A stretch of 64,000 nucleotides of DNA from Sheuella amnicola. Its GTDB lineage: Bacteria; Pseudomonadota; Gammaproteobacteria; Burkholderiales; Burkholderiaceae_B. How positions within the stretch are numbered: position 1 is the first letter of the stretch; the number at the start of each line of letters is the position of its first letter. A program made the position numbers and the translations under genes. Below are positions 28,439 to 37,647 of the stretch, piece after piece. The notes below the pieces were generated by a model. The model did no database searches, was not told the DNA's origin, and worked only from the letters and a program-made list of their open reading frames with translations. The stretch lies in contig NZ_JAAGRN010000002.1 in NCBI RefSeq assembly GCF_010499255.1, positions 186,001 to 250,000 on the forward strand, written 5' to 3'.

Positions 28439-29632
28439 TTAACGCTTCAAATCAGCTGGCGTGATGGACTTGATGACATCATCCTGGAAACGAACGATCT
28501 TGCCGTCCTCTGTCCATTTGGCAAGATAAAAATCGTCCACACTCAAACCTTCATGTTTCTCTTTGGTGAATGGTTTGTTGTAGGTTTTGATGATCCCTTG
28601 AACTCCCGACAGATCCTCAAGCGCAGCCGCGACTTTTGCACCATCCGTAGACTTCGCTTTAGTGATGGCCGCCGCCATCAACATGACGGCATCATAGGAT
28701 TGGGCCGCGCACGCGAACGTTGTCATGGTCGGAAAATTCTTGCGAACGCGTTCACCCAAGGCCTTGGCTCGTTCGTTGCTATCTTCGGTCGTCGAAGCGG
28801 CGATAATCAAGTTAGGCGCAAGCTTGGGACCCGTCATACGGTAATACAAAGAGCTCAGGTTGCCCCACGTTCCGAGAGTAATCGGGTTGTAATTAATTTT
28901 CTCCATACTCTTGACGACGTTTGCCGCACCATCAGCGATCGCATAAATAATCACAGCATCCGCACCGGCATTTTTAATCTTGGTCAACTGCGATGTGATG
29001 TCGGTATCTTTTGGCCCGAATTTTTCAACCAGAACCGGTTTAATACCGTGCAAGGCCAATACCTCGACTGCATCCTTGATTCCTGCCTGACCATAACCGG
29101 TCGAGTCGGCGATCACGGCGATCTTTTTATTCTTGGATGCCTTCACAGCATAAGCTGCCAACAAAGCAACCTGCTCCCGATCCACCATCGAAACACGGAA
29201 CATGTAATTCTGCGGCTCTTTGGCGTAGCGTGTCGTGATCTCCGTCGCTGTCGCGGTTGAACCGATCACCGGGATTTTTGCAGCTTGCGGGATATGCAGC
29301 CAAGCCAAAGCATTACCGGAGTTTGCAGGCCCAACCACACCGACCACTTTCTCGTTATCGATTAGTTCGGTCATGTTCTGAATCGACTTGGGCGGCGTAC
29401 CCAAATCGTCCCGAATAACCGGAACAACTTTACGTCCGAGCAGTCCGCCGTTTTTGTTGATATCCTCGATCGCTGCTTCAAAGCCCCAGCGTGCGGCTTG
29501 TCCCAGTTCTGCCACCGCAGTGCCGGACATATCCCCGTTATAAGCAATCTTGATATCCTGAGCCTTGGCGACGCCTGCCGTCAAAGCAGAACCGAGCGCA
29601 AGGGCAACGGCCATTCGTTTAAATAATTTCAT
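28439..29632 (-). CDS. HAAT-family periplasmic substrate-binding protein (LivK-like)
   Basis: 397 residues with signal peptide MKLFKRMAVALALGSALTAG, cleaved after AKA. The mature protein reads IKIAYNGDMSGTAVAELGQA, VGVVGPANSGNALAWLHIPQ, IGSTATATEITTRYAKEPQN and VIADSTGYGQAGIKDAVEVL, the periplasmic-binding-protein type I fold used by LivK-type receptors. The start follows AGGAG. It is the first transporter gene of the operon and lies downstream of a GMC oxidoreductase with a perfect palindrome between them. The ligand cannot be assigned. Confidence 0.9.
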   Translation of the reverse strand: MKLFKRMAVALALGSALTAGVAKAQDIKIAYNGDMSGTAVAELGQAARWGFEAAIEDINKNGGLLGRKVVPVIRDDLGTPPKSIQNMTELIDNEKVVGVVGPANSGNALAWLHIPQAAKIPVIGSTATATEITTRYAKEPQNYMFRVSMVDREQVALLAAYAVKASKNKKIAVIADSTGYGQAGIKDAVEVLALHGIKPVLVEKFGPKDTDITSQLTKIKNAGADAVIIYAIADGAANVVKSMEKINYNPITLGTWGNLSSLYYRMTGPKLAPNLIIAASTTEDSNERAKALGERVRKNFPTMTTFACAAQSYDAVMLMAAAITKAKSTDGAKVAAALEDLSGVQGIIKTYNKPFTKEKHEGLSVDDFYLAKWTEDGKIVRFQDDVIKSITPADLKR

Positions 29633-29675
29633 GTACTTGTCTCCTGAAATGTGGTTTACCCACTGTAAATTTCCG

Positions 29676-29689
29676 ACGGTTTAAACCGT
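29676..29689. promoter_or_regulatory. Perfect 14-bp palindrome ACGGTTTAAACCGT upstream of livK
   Basis: Located 44 nt upstream of the livK start, in the 109-bp gap after the GMC oxidoreductase gene. It is a candidate operator for the transporter genes; no regulator gene is adjacent. Confidence 0.5.
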
Positions 29690-29741
29690 TCTGGTGTATG
29701 AAAATATATTTACTTGTCCATCATACAGTTCAAAAATCCGC

Positions 29742-31373
29742 TTAAACAGATTCTGCAGCCAAAGGCGGGTTTCCCCTGATCATATCGGCCGCTTTTTCAG
29801 CAATCATCATCGTAGGCGCACCTGTATTGCCGGATGTCATCAGAGGAATGACAGAAGCATCCACTACACGCAACCCCTCCAATCCGTGAACCCGCAATTG
29901 CGCATCGACGACCGCCCCGTGAGCCGGACTTTTGCCCATCCTGCACGTCCCCATGAAATGCCAGGCTGTACCGCCTCGCTGTCGCGCGCAATCAAGCAGC
30001 TCTTCATCGCTGACTGCCGATGCCGGCGGAAAATCATCCACCTCGCAATAAGGTGCCAAGGGCGAAGCATGCAGCAATTTTCTAGCCATGCGCAGTCCAT
30101 CAACGACAACCTGCCGATCAACCGGGTCGGACAAATAATTGGGCTGGATCAATGGCAAGTCGAAGGGATGGCTCGAGCGCAAACGGACATAACCGGAACT
30201 TTCAGGGCGCAATTGATAAAACCCTAGCGTCATTCCGGCAAAATCATCCAGCTTTCCAGCAATTCCTGCCGCATAACTTCCGGGTGAAAAGTGAAACTGC
30301 AAGTCTGGTCTTGTGATCTCGGGTCGCGAAGATGCAAATGCAAATGAAACAGACGGGCTAATTGCCATCAAGCTCGGCCTGCCTGTTGCCCATTTCAGAA
30401 TTTGGCCCAGCAGCTTGATACCTCGAGCGGTTTGATTAAGCGTCTCAATCCCCTTAACCTTGACAACCGAGCGCACCATAAAGTGGTCATGAAAATTTTC
30501 ACCCACGCCGGGTAGTTCGTGAAAAACCGCAATTCCGTTTTCCTTGAGCAAAGCCGACGGCCCGATTCCCGATAACTGAAGGAGTTTTGGCGTATTGGCC
30601 GCACCTGCGCAAAGTATCACTTCACGCCTTGCCTTCATGGCATGGATGGGGGAATCCGGAGAAGTCTGAAACCTTAAACCGACAGCTCGCTTGCCATCAA
30701 ACTCTAGCTTTGTGACGTGCGCATTTGTTCGTATCTCAAGATTATTTATTGATCGAGCCGGCTTCAAAAACGCCTTAGCAGCGCTGTAACGACGACCGCG
30801 ATAAATCCACCGCTGATAGTATCCAGCGCCATATTGGCTGCCTGCGTTGTAATCGATGTGCGAAGGCAATCCGATCTGCGCAGCGCTCTCGATAAACGCG
30901 TCACATAATGGATGTCGCCAATCGCAATCAGTGATAGGTAATAGACCGTCACTACCTCTATATTTGGGATCATGCGTGCCGACTCGCCTTTCTGTTCGCT
31001 TGAAGTAAGGCAATATTTCGGCATAAGACCAACCGGGATTGCCCAAAGCAGACCAGTCGTCATAGTCCTGAGCTTGGCCACGGGTATAGTTGAAGCCATT
31101 AATTGAACTAGACCCGCCAAGCGTGCGGCCGGTTCGTGTCACCACATTGCGGCCGTTCGTACCTTCACTTGGCTCGGTCTGAAAATCCCATGTATAGGCA
31201 GGATCATGCCCAACCTTGATGAACCCCGCGGGAATATGAATAAATGGGTTTCGGTCCGAGGGGCCCGCCTCAAGCAGGCAAACCGACACCTTCGGGTCTT
31301 CCGACAACCGATTTGCGAGCAAACAGCCGGCGGCACCTGCGCCGACGATAATATAGTCGTATGTCCCCATCAT
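29742..31373 (-). CDS. GMC-family FAD-dependent alcohol/choline dehydrogenase
   Basis: 543 residues, a paralogue of the GMC enzyme at 23253. The N-terminus is DYIIVGAGAAGCLLANRLSE; GMC signature 1 is RTGRTLGGSSSINGFNYTRG; signature 2 is GAANTPKLLQLSGIG. The catalytic region is AWHFMGTCRMG, and the C-terminus is DASVIPLMTSGNTGAPTMMI. The two enzymes differ enough to suggest different substrates or sequential roles. It is the first gene of the minus-strand run leading to livK, with two consecutive Met codons at its start. Confidence 0.87.
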   Translation of the reverse strand: MMGTYDYIIVGAGAAGCLLANRLSEDPKVSVCLLEAGPSDRNPFIHIPAGFIKVGHDPAYTWDFQTEPSEGTNGRNVVTRTGRTLGGSSSINGFNYTRGQAQDYDDWSALGNPGWSYAEILPYFKRTERRVGTHDPKYRGSDGLLPITDCDWRHPLCDAFIESAAQIGLPSHIDYNAGSQYGAGYYQRWIYRGRRYSAAKAFLKPARSINNLEIRTNAHVTKLEFDGKRAVGLRFQTSPDSPIHAMKARREVILCAGAANTPKLLQLSGIGPSALLKENGIAVFHELPGVGENFHDHFMVRSVVKVKGIETLNQTARGIKLLGQILKWATGRPSLMAISPSVSFAFASSRPEITRPDLQFHFSPGSYAAGIAGKLDDFAGMTLGFYQLRPESSGYVRLRSSHPFDLPLIQPNYLSDPVDRQVVVDGLRMARKLLHASPLAPYCEVDDFPPASAVSDEELLDCARQRGGTAWHFMGTCRMGKSPAHGAVVDAQLRVHGLEGLRVVDASVIPLMTSGNTGAPTMMIAEKAADMIRGNPPLAAESV

Positions 31374-31509
31374 GCCTTTTATCTGTGTCGACCAGCCAGT
31401 TCCAGCTGCACACTTCGCACGTTATTAAAATCTGTTTAATTCAGTTTTTACTTTGAAGATGCCTGTAGCGCAAGAGACTTCAACAACGCATACCGGGAAA
31501 TGACTCCGA

Positions 31510-32001
31510 ATGGCCAAGAAACCCCATATTAGCGAGACGCCAGCAACAGCCCTACTCAAGGCCAACAAGATTATCTTTACCGAGCACCCCTATGAATATC
31601 TTGAGCGCGGGGGTGCACAGCATAGCGCCGAAGTTTTAGGACTCAATCCGTACGCTGTCATTAAGACACTGATAATGCAAGACGAAAAAACCATGCCGCT
31701 CATTGTGTTAATGCATGGCAACCGTAGCGTTTCGACCAAAAACCTTGCGCGACAAATTGGCGCAAAAAGTATTGAACCCTGTAAACCCGATGTCGCCAAT
31801 CGACACAGTGGCTATCTGGTGGGCGGAACATCCCCCTTCGGCACTCGTAAAAAAATGCCCGTTTATATCGAAAGCGATATCCTTACGCTGGAACGGATTT
31901 GGATCAATGGCGGACGCAGAGGCTATCTCGTTGGAATTCATCCCGAGGTTTGCGTTCAGCTACTTCAGGCCACACCGGTAAGCTGCGCCCTGCCTCTCTA
32001 G
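31510..32001 (+). CDS. ybaK: Cys-tRNA(Pro)/Cys-tRNA deacylase YbaK/EbsC
   Basis: A trans-editing enzyme that hydrolyses mischarged Cys-tRNA(Pro). The 163-residue protein shows the YbaK pattern: TPATALLKANKIIFTEHPYE, then the catalytic/structural Lys in LNPYAVIKTLIMQ, VLMHGNRSVSTKNLARQIGA, and GYLVGGTSPFGTRKKMPVYI with the conserved GGxSPxG loop. It is divergent from the GMC oxidoreductase. Confidence 0.92.
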   Translation: MAKKPHISETPATALLKANKIIFTEHPYEYLERGGAQHSAEVLGLNPYAVIKTLIMQDEKTMPLIVLMHGNRSVSTKNLARQIGAKSIEPCKPDVANRHSGYLVGGTSPFGTRKKMPVYIESDILTLERIWINGGRRGYLVGIHPEVCVQLLQATPVSCALPL

Positions 32002-32088
32002 TCAAAGCGGAATTTCGCAACTTGTTGAACCCTTGTCTTTACAATATTGCTTCGCATAAACAAAAGTCCTTCGACCTGAAAATTTTCC

Positions 32089-32682
32089 ATGTCCAAATCA
32101 AATCTTACCCAATCCAAAATCAATTCAGAAGTGCAACGCTTGCTTGAAAAGTACGATTGCAACTACAAGTTTCATGAAGTCCGCGCGGCATTCATGGGCG
32201 CCATTGCCAGCCCATATGTCGTTGATCCGGTTTTCGAGTTGAATGCGCTATGGGACGGCGAATTTCCCGAACTGGACTCGACACAAGCAATCGACGAAGT
32301 TCGACAGATTTTTTTAGAAGATTTTTGGAATCTGCTGGCCGAGCACGCCGATGAAGCTGCTGATCGACCTTTTGAATTGACATCGCTTGCAGCCCCTGCA
32401 ACCTTGACTGAACTCAAGGCTCAAGCTCAATTACGTGGTGAGGAGCTTGACGCATTCATGGATGCTTTTTATCAGGATCAGGAAAACGTCGAACTCAGCG
32501 ATGAAGTCGCCGAAAGCGTCGACATCATTGAAGAATTGATCGGCATGTGCTCCGAACTCATGAATATGGATCCGGACACCTCCTTATCACCCGACGAACT
32601 TAAAGAACTCGCAGGCAACATGAACAAGATGCGTGACATGGCCGAGATTGAATTGAATAATATTATTTTGAGTTGTGCTTGA
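32089..32682 (+). CDS. Hypothetical acidic protein, possibly UPF0149 (YgfB/YecA)-like
   Basis: 197 residues, helix-rich and strongly acidic (for example VELSDEVAESVDIIEELIGM). The segment AAFMGAIASPYVVDPVFELN is reminiscent of the 'FxGxL.AL.....P..W' pattern of UPF0149 proteins. This is a resemblance only; no C-terminal SEC-C metal motif is present. The start ATG lies in a good position after ybaK (87-nt gap), possibly in one transcript. The function is not known to me. Confidence 0.6.
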   Translation: MSKSNLTQSKINSEVQRLLEKYDCNYKFHEVRAAFMGAIASPYVVDPVFELNALWDGEFPELDSTQAIDEVRQIFLEDFWNLLAEHADEAADRPFELTSLAAPATLTELKAQAQLRGEELDAFMDAFYQDQENVELSDEVAESVDIIEELIGMCSELMNMDPDTSLSPDELKELAGNMNKMRDMAEIELNNIILSCA

Positions 32683-32684
32683 TC

Positions 32685-33170
32685 TCAGGAGTTAATACCA
32701 GTGCTGCGTTTCATGTATTGGGTGCGAGCGCTTTTGTAGTATTGCGTCATGCTAACTAGCACGGATATAGACCAGCCAAAAGCCACCATTCCGCTTAAGG
32801 CGATGACTACCATCACCAAATCCCAACTTTGAGGCAAAGGATTGGTGCCAAAACCCACAGTTGTGTAGGCACTACCTGCGAAAACCATCGCATGATGCGA
32901 ATTGCTGATCAACCCCGTCAGATTTAGTGCAATGCCCCAAATATAAATCTCAAGCAAATGCGAAAGTGTCAAAACAAATGACATGACATAAAACGCCGGG
33001 CGAGCCAAGGAAAAGCGACGTGCCTGAACAAGACTATCAATAATTTTTTCATACCAGTTTTCAGTGATGTACATGTAAAGAGCATGAACAACCAAAATCA
33101 GGAATAAAACCGCACCCGCGAATACGAGTGCCTCGAGATTAAAGACGGCTTCGGAAGAATTATTCGGCAT
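32685..33170 (-). CDS. Small two-helix potassium-channel-type protein
   Basis: 161 residues of the ion-channel (Ion_trans_2) type. There are hydrophobic segments near residues 15-33 and 58-80, then the pore helix and selectivity filter in GSAYTTVGFGTNPLPQSW (TVGFG, a variant of TVGYG), then the inner helix DLVMVVIALSGMVAFGWSIS. No RCK or cyclic-nucleotide domain follows, so gating is unclear. It is convergent with the hypothetical gene at 32089 and just downstream of the nitrilase gene. Confidence 0.8.
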   Translation of the reverse strand: MPNNSSEAVFNLEALVFAGAVLFLILVVHALYMYITENWYEKIIDSLVQARRFSLARPAFYVMSFVLTLSHLLEIYIWGIALNLTGLISNSHHAMVFAGSAYTTVGFGTNPLPQSWDLVMVVIALSGMVAFGWSISVLVSMTQYYKSARTQYMKRSTGINS

Positions 33171-33194
33171 TGATTTCGCTCGCTATCCAATGAT

Positions 33195-35039
33195 CTACTG
33201 CTTGTATGCCGCCCAGGCGTTCACGTCAAACCCGGGTGTTGCGATCCATTGCGCTAACGCCTTGGATGCGAGTGGAAAGGTTAGCGGTGCTGCCAGATCC
33301 GCCCGACGACCGCCAATTAGTTTTGTCTGATTCATCCACCAAGCAGGATCACCTAACGTCTTAAAGGACAAAGCCACGATTTCAGGATTATCAACTGACG
33401 CGATAGCGGGAGTCTCAACAGCATCGATCGGATTGATCGTGAAAATACCGCTTGAGCCCATGAAGCCATTCCCGACCGGATTTGCAACCACCGTATAAGC
33501 TTGCGAGGTCTTAGCCACTGCATACCAGAAAACCATCGTATTAGAAGCGTAAGGATGTTTGAACAAACCAACGGCATCCTGTAATTGACCACCATACTGA
33601 CCGGACCAACTTGAAGGGATTGCAATGATGTCTGCCCTTCTGACACTTAACACCCCGGAAGCTTCGGGATAACGTACGTCCTCGTTAAGTAGCAATCCGA
33701 CTTTGCCGATGCCAGTATCGAACACTGGCAAATCATCCCCCGGCGTTAAAAATTCGAGTGTATTTTCATCGAGATGAGTCTGACGGTACTGACCAATCAA
33801 CTTTCCATCCGGACCGATCAAGGATGCAGTGTGATAGTAATGATCACCGTCCTTTTCGATAAAACTCACCACCACATGGGCGGTCAAACGCCCTGCGAAA
33901 TCTGTCGCGACTTGAGTGCTTCGGCCAAGCTTGTTTTCAGCAACGGCCTGATAATTTGATTGATCTACCGGTCCGCAAAATGAAAACGCCGGAAACACGA
34001 CCAGATTCGTTCCTTTGGTGCTTGCCTGCAGGGATTGAACTTGAGTGTTGCTACGAGCCAGATTGCCTTCAAAATCATTTTTTTCGATCTGGTACTGAAG
34101 CGCGGCGGCATTCACGGCATGACTGATTTTTGAGGCCGCTCCATCTGTCGGCGCTCGATAAAAAGCCAGATCGCCATAAAGCTCGGGGCGTCGTCTTTGA
34201 AAAGTTTTTTTCTGGGCGTTATTGAATTTGGCAGGATCAAGTTCTGCATAAATGATCGCATTGCTGTTACCCATGGTGTAACTGGTATTGGTAGTCGACG
34301 CATGGGCAACGCGCTCTCCAGTTGCTTGCCATATCGAAGCCGCTCCGCCATATGTCACCGACACGCCTGTTGTCGGATTCGACTCCGCATTGCTTCTGTC
34401 GGCTGCGACCATGGCCAGGCCATTCCAGGCACATTGATGCTGTACCGCGGCGATTGTGGAATGATTTCCTGCCGATTCGGCTAGCTGCGGCAATACACGA
34501 TCCGATGAACAAATGTAGGCGATGATATCGGCTTGCTTCAATGCCGCTACCCGGGCAGGTTCGTAATATGTATCGTCATAGCAGATAATCATCGTGATAT
34601 TGCCAAGTTCGGTTTCAAACACCGGATAACCGGTATTGCCTGGAACGAACCACAAAATATCCGATGGATTCAATCCATTCTTGCGATACTTGCCGATGTA
34701 CCCTTTGGGTCCGATCAGCGCGCCCGTGTTGTATGTCAATTGAGTATCGTGATCGATCTCAGCGATTCCAATGGCGATATAACAATTGAACTTCGCACAA
34801 ACGTCTTCCAGGGCTGTAGTTGTCTTGCCTGGCACAGTATCCATAAATGGCAAAAACTGGTTGCGATCTTTATAGATGTACCCTGACACGGCAGCTTCGG
34901 GCAACACGATCAATTTTGCGCCATTGCTTGCGGCTTCAGTCGCGATCTTTACCGCTCCGACTATATTTTGATCAAGCTCCATGAAAACCGCATTGAATTC
35001 AATGGCCGCTACTTTAAAAGGTGTTGTTACACGGGTCAT
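33195..35039 (-). CDS. Tandem carbon-nitrogen hydrolase (nitrilase superfamily) with a degenerate second domain
   Basis: About 614 residues made of two nitrilase folds. The first (about 1-310) has an intact Glu-Lys-Cys triad: Glu48 in LIVLPEAAVSG, Lys120 in GKYRKNGL, and Cys153 in TMIICYDDTYYEPAR. The second (about 330-614) aligns at the same points but reads VVFPAFSFCG (Glu to Ala), GQYRQTHL (Lys to Gln) and GLLLNEDVRYPE (Cys to Asn), so it should be inactive. The ATG at 35039 is eight bases after AAGGA and preferred over 35048. It is 11 nt after the TRIC-like gene's stop. The amide or nitrile substrate is unknown. Confidence 0.88.
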   Translation of the reverse strand: MTRVTTPFKVAAIEFNAVFMELDQNIVGAVKIATEAASNGAKLIVLPEAAVSGYIYKDRNQFLPFMDTVPGKTTTALEDVCAKFNCYIAIGIAEIDHDTQLTYNTGALIGPKGYIGKYRKNGLNPSDILWFVPGNTGYPVFETELGNITMIICYDDTYYEPARVAALKQADIIAYICSSDRVLPQLAESAGNHSTIAAVQHQCAWNGLAMVAADRSNAESNPTTGVSVTYGGAASIWQATGERVAHASTTNTSYTMGNSNAIIYAELDPAKFNNAQKKTFQRRRPELYGDLAFYRAPTDGAASKISHAVNAAALQYQIEKNDFEGNLARSNTQVQSLQASTKGTNLVVFPAFSFCGPVDQSNYQAVAENKLGRSTQVATDFAGRLTAHVVVSFIEKDGDHYYHTASLIGPDGKLIGQYRQTHLDENTLEFLTPGDDLPVFDTGIGKVGLLLNEDVRYPEASGVLSVRRADIIAIPSSWSGQYGGQLQDAVGLFKHPYASNTMVFWYAVAKTSQAYTVVANPVGNGFMGSSGIFTINPIDAVETPAIASVDNPEIVALSFKTLGDPAWWMNQTKLIGGRRADLAAPLTFPLASKALAQWIATPGFDVNAWAAYKQ

Positions 35040-35050
35040 GCCAATCATCC

Positions 35051-35704
35051 TTAGCTATTTTTGCTTTCATTAGGCCAATAGGGCGAAGGCCAGTCTTTAG
35101 TCACGCTTAAAACTCGCAGCGATGTTGTCACGATGATCGACAACACTAAGCCTGCATAAAAATTAATGAATATGCTACCAATCAAATAACATATCGTACC
35201 GACTGTTAACGCAGCCCCGAACCAATGTGCTTGCTTACCGACCGTAGTTCGCTCTTGTGCGATCCAATCCGCAATCATGCCGCCAAAAGACGCAGTGACC
35301 ACACCGCAAAAGAGCGCCGAAATAATTGGAGCATGGAAAACAAGTGCTTTTTGGGCGCCAATTGAAATGAGCAAACCAACGGCAAGTCCATGAAGCAACA
35401 AATTCGGAATCTGCTGTTTCACAAGCTTGTAAAAAAATAATGCGCCAATGACCGCCGCAAACAACATCGCCGGAAGGTAGTACCACGTGAATATGGCAAC
35501 GGGCTTTAGATTAAGCATGATGTCCCGACATAAACCTCCACCAACGCCCACCATAATGCCGGACAGCATTGTTCCGTATATCGGGATGTTTCGCGAGCGT
35601 GCAACTGCCGCACCATAAAGCGCAGTTGTCATCATCGCCAACAATTCCAACCATACCGGCAAGGCTTCAGCTTGCGAAACAGCAAGGTTCAGAGAAAAAT
35701 TCAT
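35051..35704 (-). CDS. UPF0126/TRIC-type membrane channel protein
   Basis: 217 residues with seven predicted helices and an internal duplication. The glycine-rich motif SGIMVGVGGGLCRDIML in the first half and CGVVTASFGGMIADWIA in the second match the paired repeats of the UPF0126 family. Structurally these are prokaryotic TRIC trimeric cation channels. It is upstream of the tandem nitrilase gene on the same strand with an 11-nt gap, so they are probably co-transcribed. A link between channel and hydrolase is unproven. Confidence 0.85.
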   Translation of the reverse strand: MNFSLNLAVSQAEALPVWLELLAMMTTALYGAAVARSRNIPIYGTMLSGIMVGVGGGLCRDIMLNLKPVAIFTWYYLPAMLFAAVIGALFFYKLVKQQIPNLLLHGLAVGLLISIGAQKALVFHAPIISALFCGVVTASFGGMIADWIAQERTTVGKQAHWFGAALTVGTICYLIGSIFINFYAGLVLSIIVTTSLRVLSVTKDWPSPYWPNESKNS

Positions 35705-35802
35705 GGGATATATTTAACTAAGTTTATCTATGTCACACCGATGGTGCTGTTAGCAGCAATGCGTAGTTTAATAGTTTGGCATTCAACTCGGCAAAATACA
35801 TT

Positions 35803-36639
35803 ATGCGTATTCAACTTCTCTCGGACCTGCACCTTGAGTGCGAGCCAGATCTTATGCCACAAGCAGCCGCCAATATCGATGTGCTGGTTCTCGCAGGCGA
35901 CATCGGATCATATCAAGCCGGTTCATTGCTGAAAGGTGACGATTTCGGTTTAACAAGGTTTTCACCGCTTCGCTCCGATTCACCCTGGCCCCGTGTTCTT
36001 TATCTTCCGGGCAATCATGAATTCGATTCACTGGATTACGAAAAGACCTACGCACACCTTCGCGATACTTGTACTAGATTAGGAATTGATTGGCTTGAAA
36101 GCGAAATCATCACAATCGGCCCTATTCGCTTTATCGGCTCAACCTTATGGAGCGACTTCGAGTCGCTTGCCCGACAAGAGTCAACCATGACCCTTCAGAT
36201 GCGCGCACTCGAAAAAGCCTATCGCGCAGCAAATTTCTATTTGCAAAAACACACAACCTATCGAAATGGCGAACCCATGCTAGCCGAGGACATTCGTCAA
36301 CTAGGCCTTACGGCTCAGGCATGGCTTAAATCGGCACTGGAAACCCCTTTTAATGGCACAACCATTGCGGTGACTCATTTTGCACCGATCCTCGAAAGCG
36401 CCGATCCGCGTTACGGGCTCACTCCAGGTACGGCAGGATTTTGCAATGCACTCGATCATTTGCTACCTTTGGCCAAATTATGGCTGCATGGACATCTGCA
36501 TTGCACTAATGATTACATCGTAAATGGCCATCATAATGGACGCGATTGGTCTTGTAGAGTGGCAGCAAATCCAAGAGGCTACGCGGACAAGCAGGAACAA
36601 CGGTCTTTTCAGGAAGCCTTTGTCATAGAAGTGAACTAA
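35803..36639 (+). CDS. Calcineurin-like metallophosphoesterase
   Basis: About 278 residues. Motifs of the two-metal phosphoesterase fold are present: MRIQLLSDLHLE (DxH), LVLAGDIGSY (GD), YLPGNHEFDS (GNHE), AVTHFAPILE (H) and WLHGHLHCTNDY (GHxH). This type acts on phosphodiesters or phosphoproteins; the substrate is not predictable. The ATG at 35803 begins the canonical N-terminus, while the frame is open from 35776. It is convergent with the LysR gene. Confidence 0.88.
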   Translation: MRIQLLSDLHLECEPDLMPQAAANIDVLVLAGDIGSYQAGSLLKGDDFGLTRFSPLRSDSPWPRVLYLPGNHEFDSLDYEKTYAHLRDTCTRLGIDWLESEIITIGPIRFIGSTLWSDFESLARQESTMTLQMRALEKAYRAANFYLQKHTTYRNGEPMLAEDIRQLGLTAQAWLKSALETPFNGTTIAVTHFAPILESADPRYGLTPGTAGFCNALDHLLPLAKLWLHGHLHCTNDYIVNGHHNGRDWSCRVAANPRGYADKQEQRSFQEAFVIEVN

Positions 36640-36669
36640 GTGAATTTGAATCTGGTGAAACAATCAATT

Positions 36670-37551
36670 TTATTTTTTGGGTACGCTTTGGAAAATCGCA
36701 ACGATCAGATCTGCCAATTGTTTTACCGGTTCGCTTAAGTGACGACTTGTACGATGTACCAATCCGACTTCGCGATAAAAAGTGTGCTCGCCTAAATTGA
36801 TGGCCCGCACAGAAGCCGGCCATCGGCGATATGTTGCAGTTTGCGGCACTAACGCAACGCCGACTCCATTGGCGACCAGTTTCACGATAGCTTCAAGCTC
36901 ATCGACTTCACACACCTCGTGAAGAGGAAAATGCATATTCCGCAAAAACCGATCAACCAATCGACCGCCAAAAGACGAACGGTCATAGCGGATAAATGGG
37001 AGTGTAGACAAGATCTCGGACCAATCATGTCCTTTTGTTTTTCCGGGAACAAGTAATCTGAAGGGTTCTCTTGTCAGAGTTGTCCATCGCAAATCGTTTT
37101 GTAAAGAGAATGGCGATCGCAATGTGATCGCAAGATCAAGCTCGCCCGCATCAACCTGATTAATCAAGTCGAGCGAAAGTCCAGGAACAACATGAGTTCG
37201 ACACTTTGGACTTTGCCGATGAAACTTGGCCAGAGCATCAGGCAATAGCGATCTTTGCGCAGATGCGATGGAGCCGATTTTGACCAGGACAGGGGAAGCG
37301 AGATCGACCGATGCCGACCCTAGATTGTTATAAAGACGAATCAAGTCTCGGGCCTGCGCAAGTATCTGACGTCCGGCACTATTGAGTCTGGCGGTCCTGC
37401 CTTTGCGCTCGAAAATAACAAATCCGAGCTCTCCTTCAAGTCTTTGCATCTGTGCGCTGACAGCCGCCTGCGTCAAACCAATTTTCGCACCCGCGGCGGC
37501 AAACGTACCCTCTTGGGCAACAGCGATCAGCGTTTTAAGCTCGCGGATCAT
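36670..37551 (-). CDS. LysR-family transcriptional regulator
   Basis: 293 residues. The N-terminal winged HTH is MIRELKTLIAVAQEGTFAAA, then AKIGLTQAAVSAQMQRLEGE. The C-terminal effector domain includes PVLVKIGSIASAQRSLLPDA. It is divergent from an aminotransferase/RraA-like pair, separated by 96 bp that hold a long AT palindrome. It probably regulates that pair. Confidence 0.93.
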   Translation of the reverse strand: MIRELKTLIAVAQEGTFAAAGAKIGLTQAAVSAQMQRLEGELGFVIFERKGRTARLNSAGRQILAQARDLIRLYNNLGSASVDLASPVLVKIGSIASAQRSLLPDALAKFHRQSPKCRTHVVPGLSLDLINQVDAGELDLAITLRSPFSLQNDLRWTTLTREPFRLLVPGKTKGHDWSEILSTLPFIRYDRSSFGGRLVDRFLRNMHFPLHEVCEVDELEAIVKLVANGVGVALVPQTATYRRWPASVRAINLGEHTFYREVGLVHRTSRHLSEPVKQLADLIVAIFQSVPKK

Positions 37552-37577
37552 TGATAAATTCCTTTTATTAATATGAC

Positions 37578-37600
37578 AAAAATATATTGATTATATTTTT
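37578..37600. promoter_or_regulatory. AAAAATATA-TTGAT-TATATTTTT palindrome, candidate LysR operator
   Basis: Perfect 9-bp arms with a 5-nt spacer lie between the divergent lysR-type gene and the aminotransferase gene. The centre fits the T-N11-A pattern used by LysR proteins. It lies 27 nt upstream of the lysR start and 48 nt upstream of the aminotransferase start. Confidence 0.65.
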
Positions 37601-37647
37601 CAATTGGCTGAGGTACGATAAGTGAACGTTAACTTAGGACACTCGAC

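Noticed and set aside
28553-29260. 235-codon plus-strand open frame
   Set aside because: It lies entirely opposite the LivK-like gene, which has a signal peptide, an SD and operon context.
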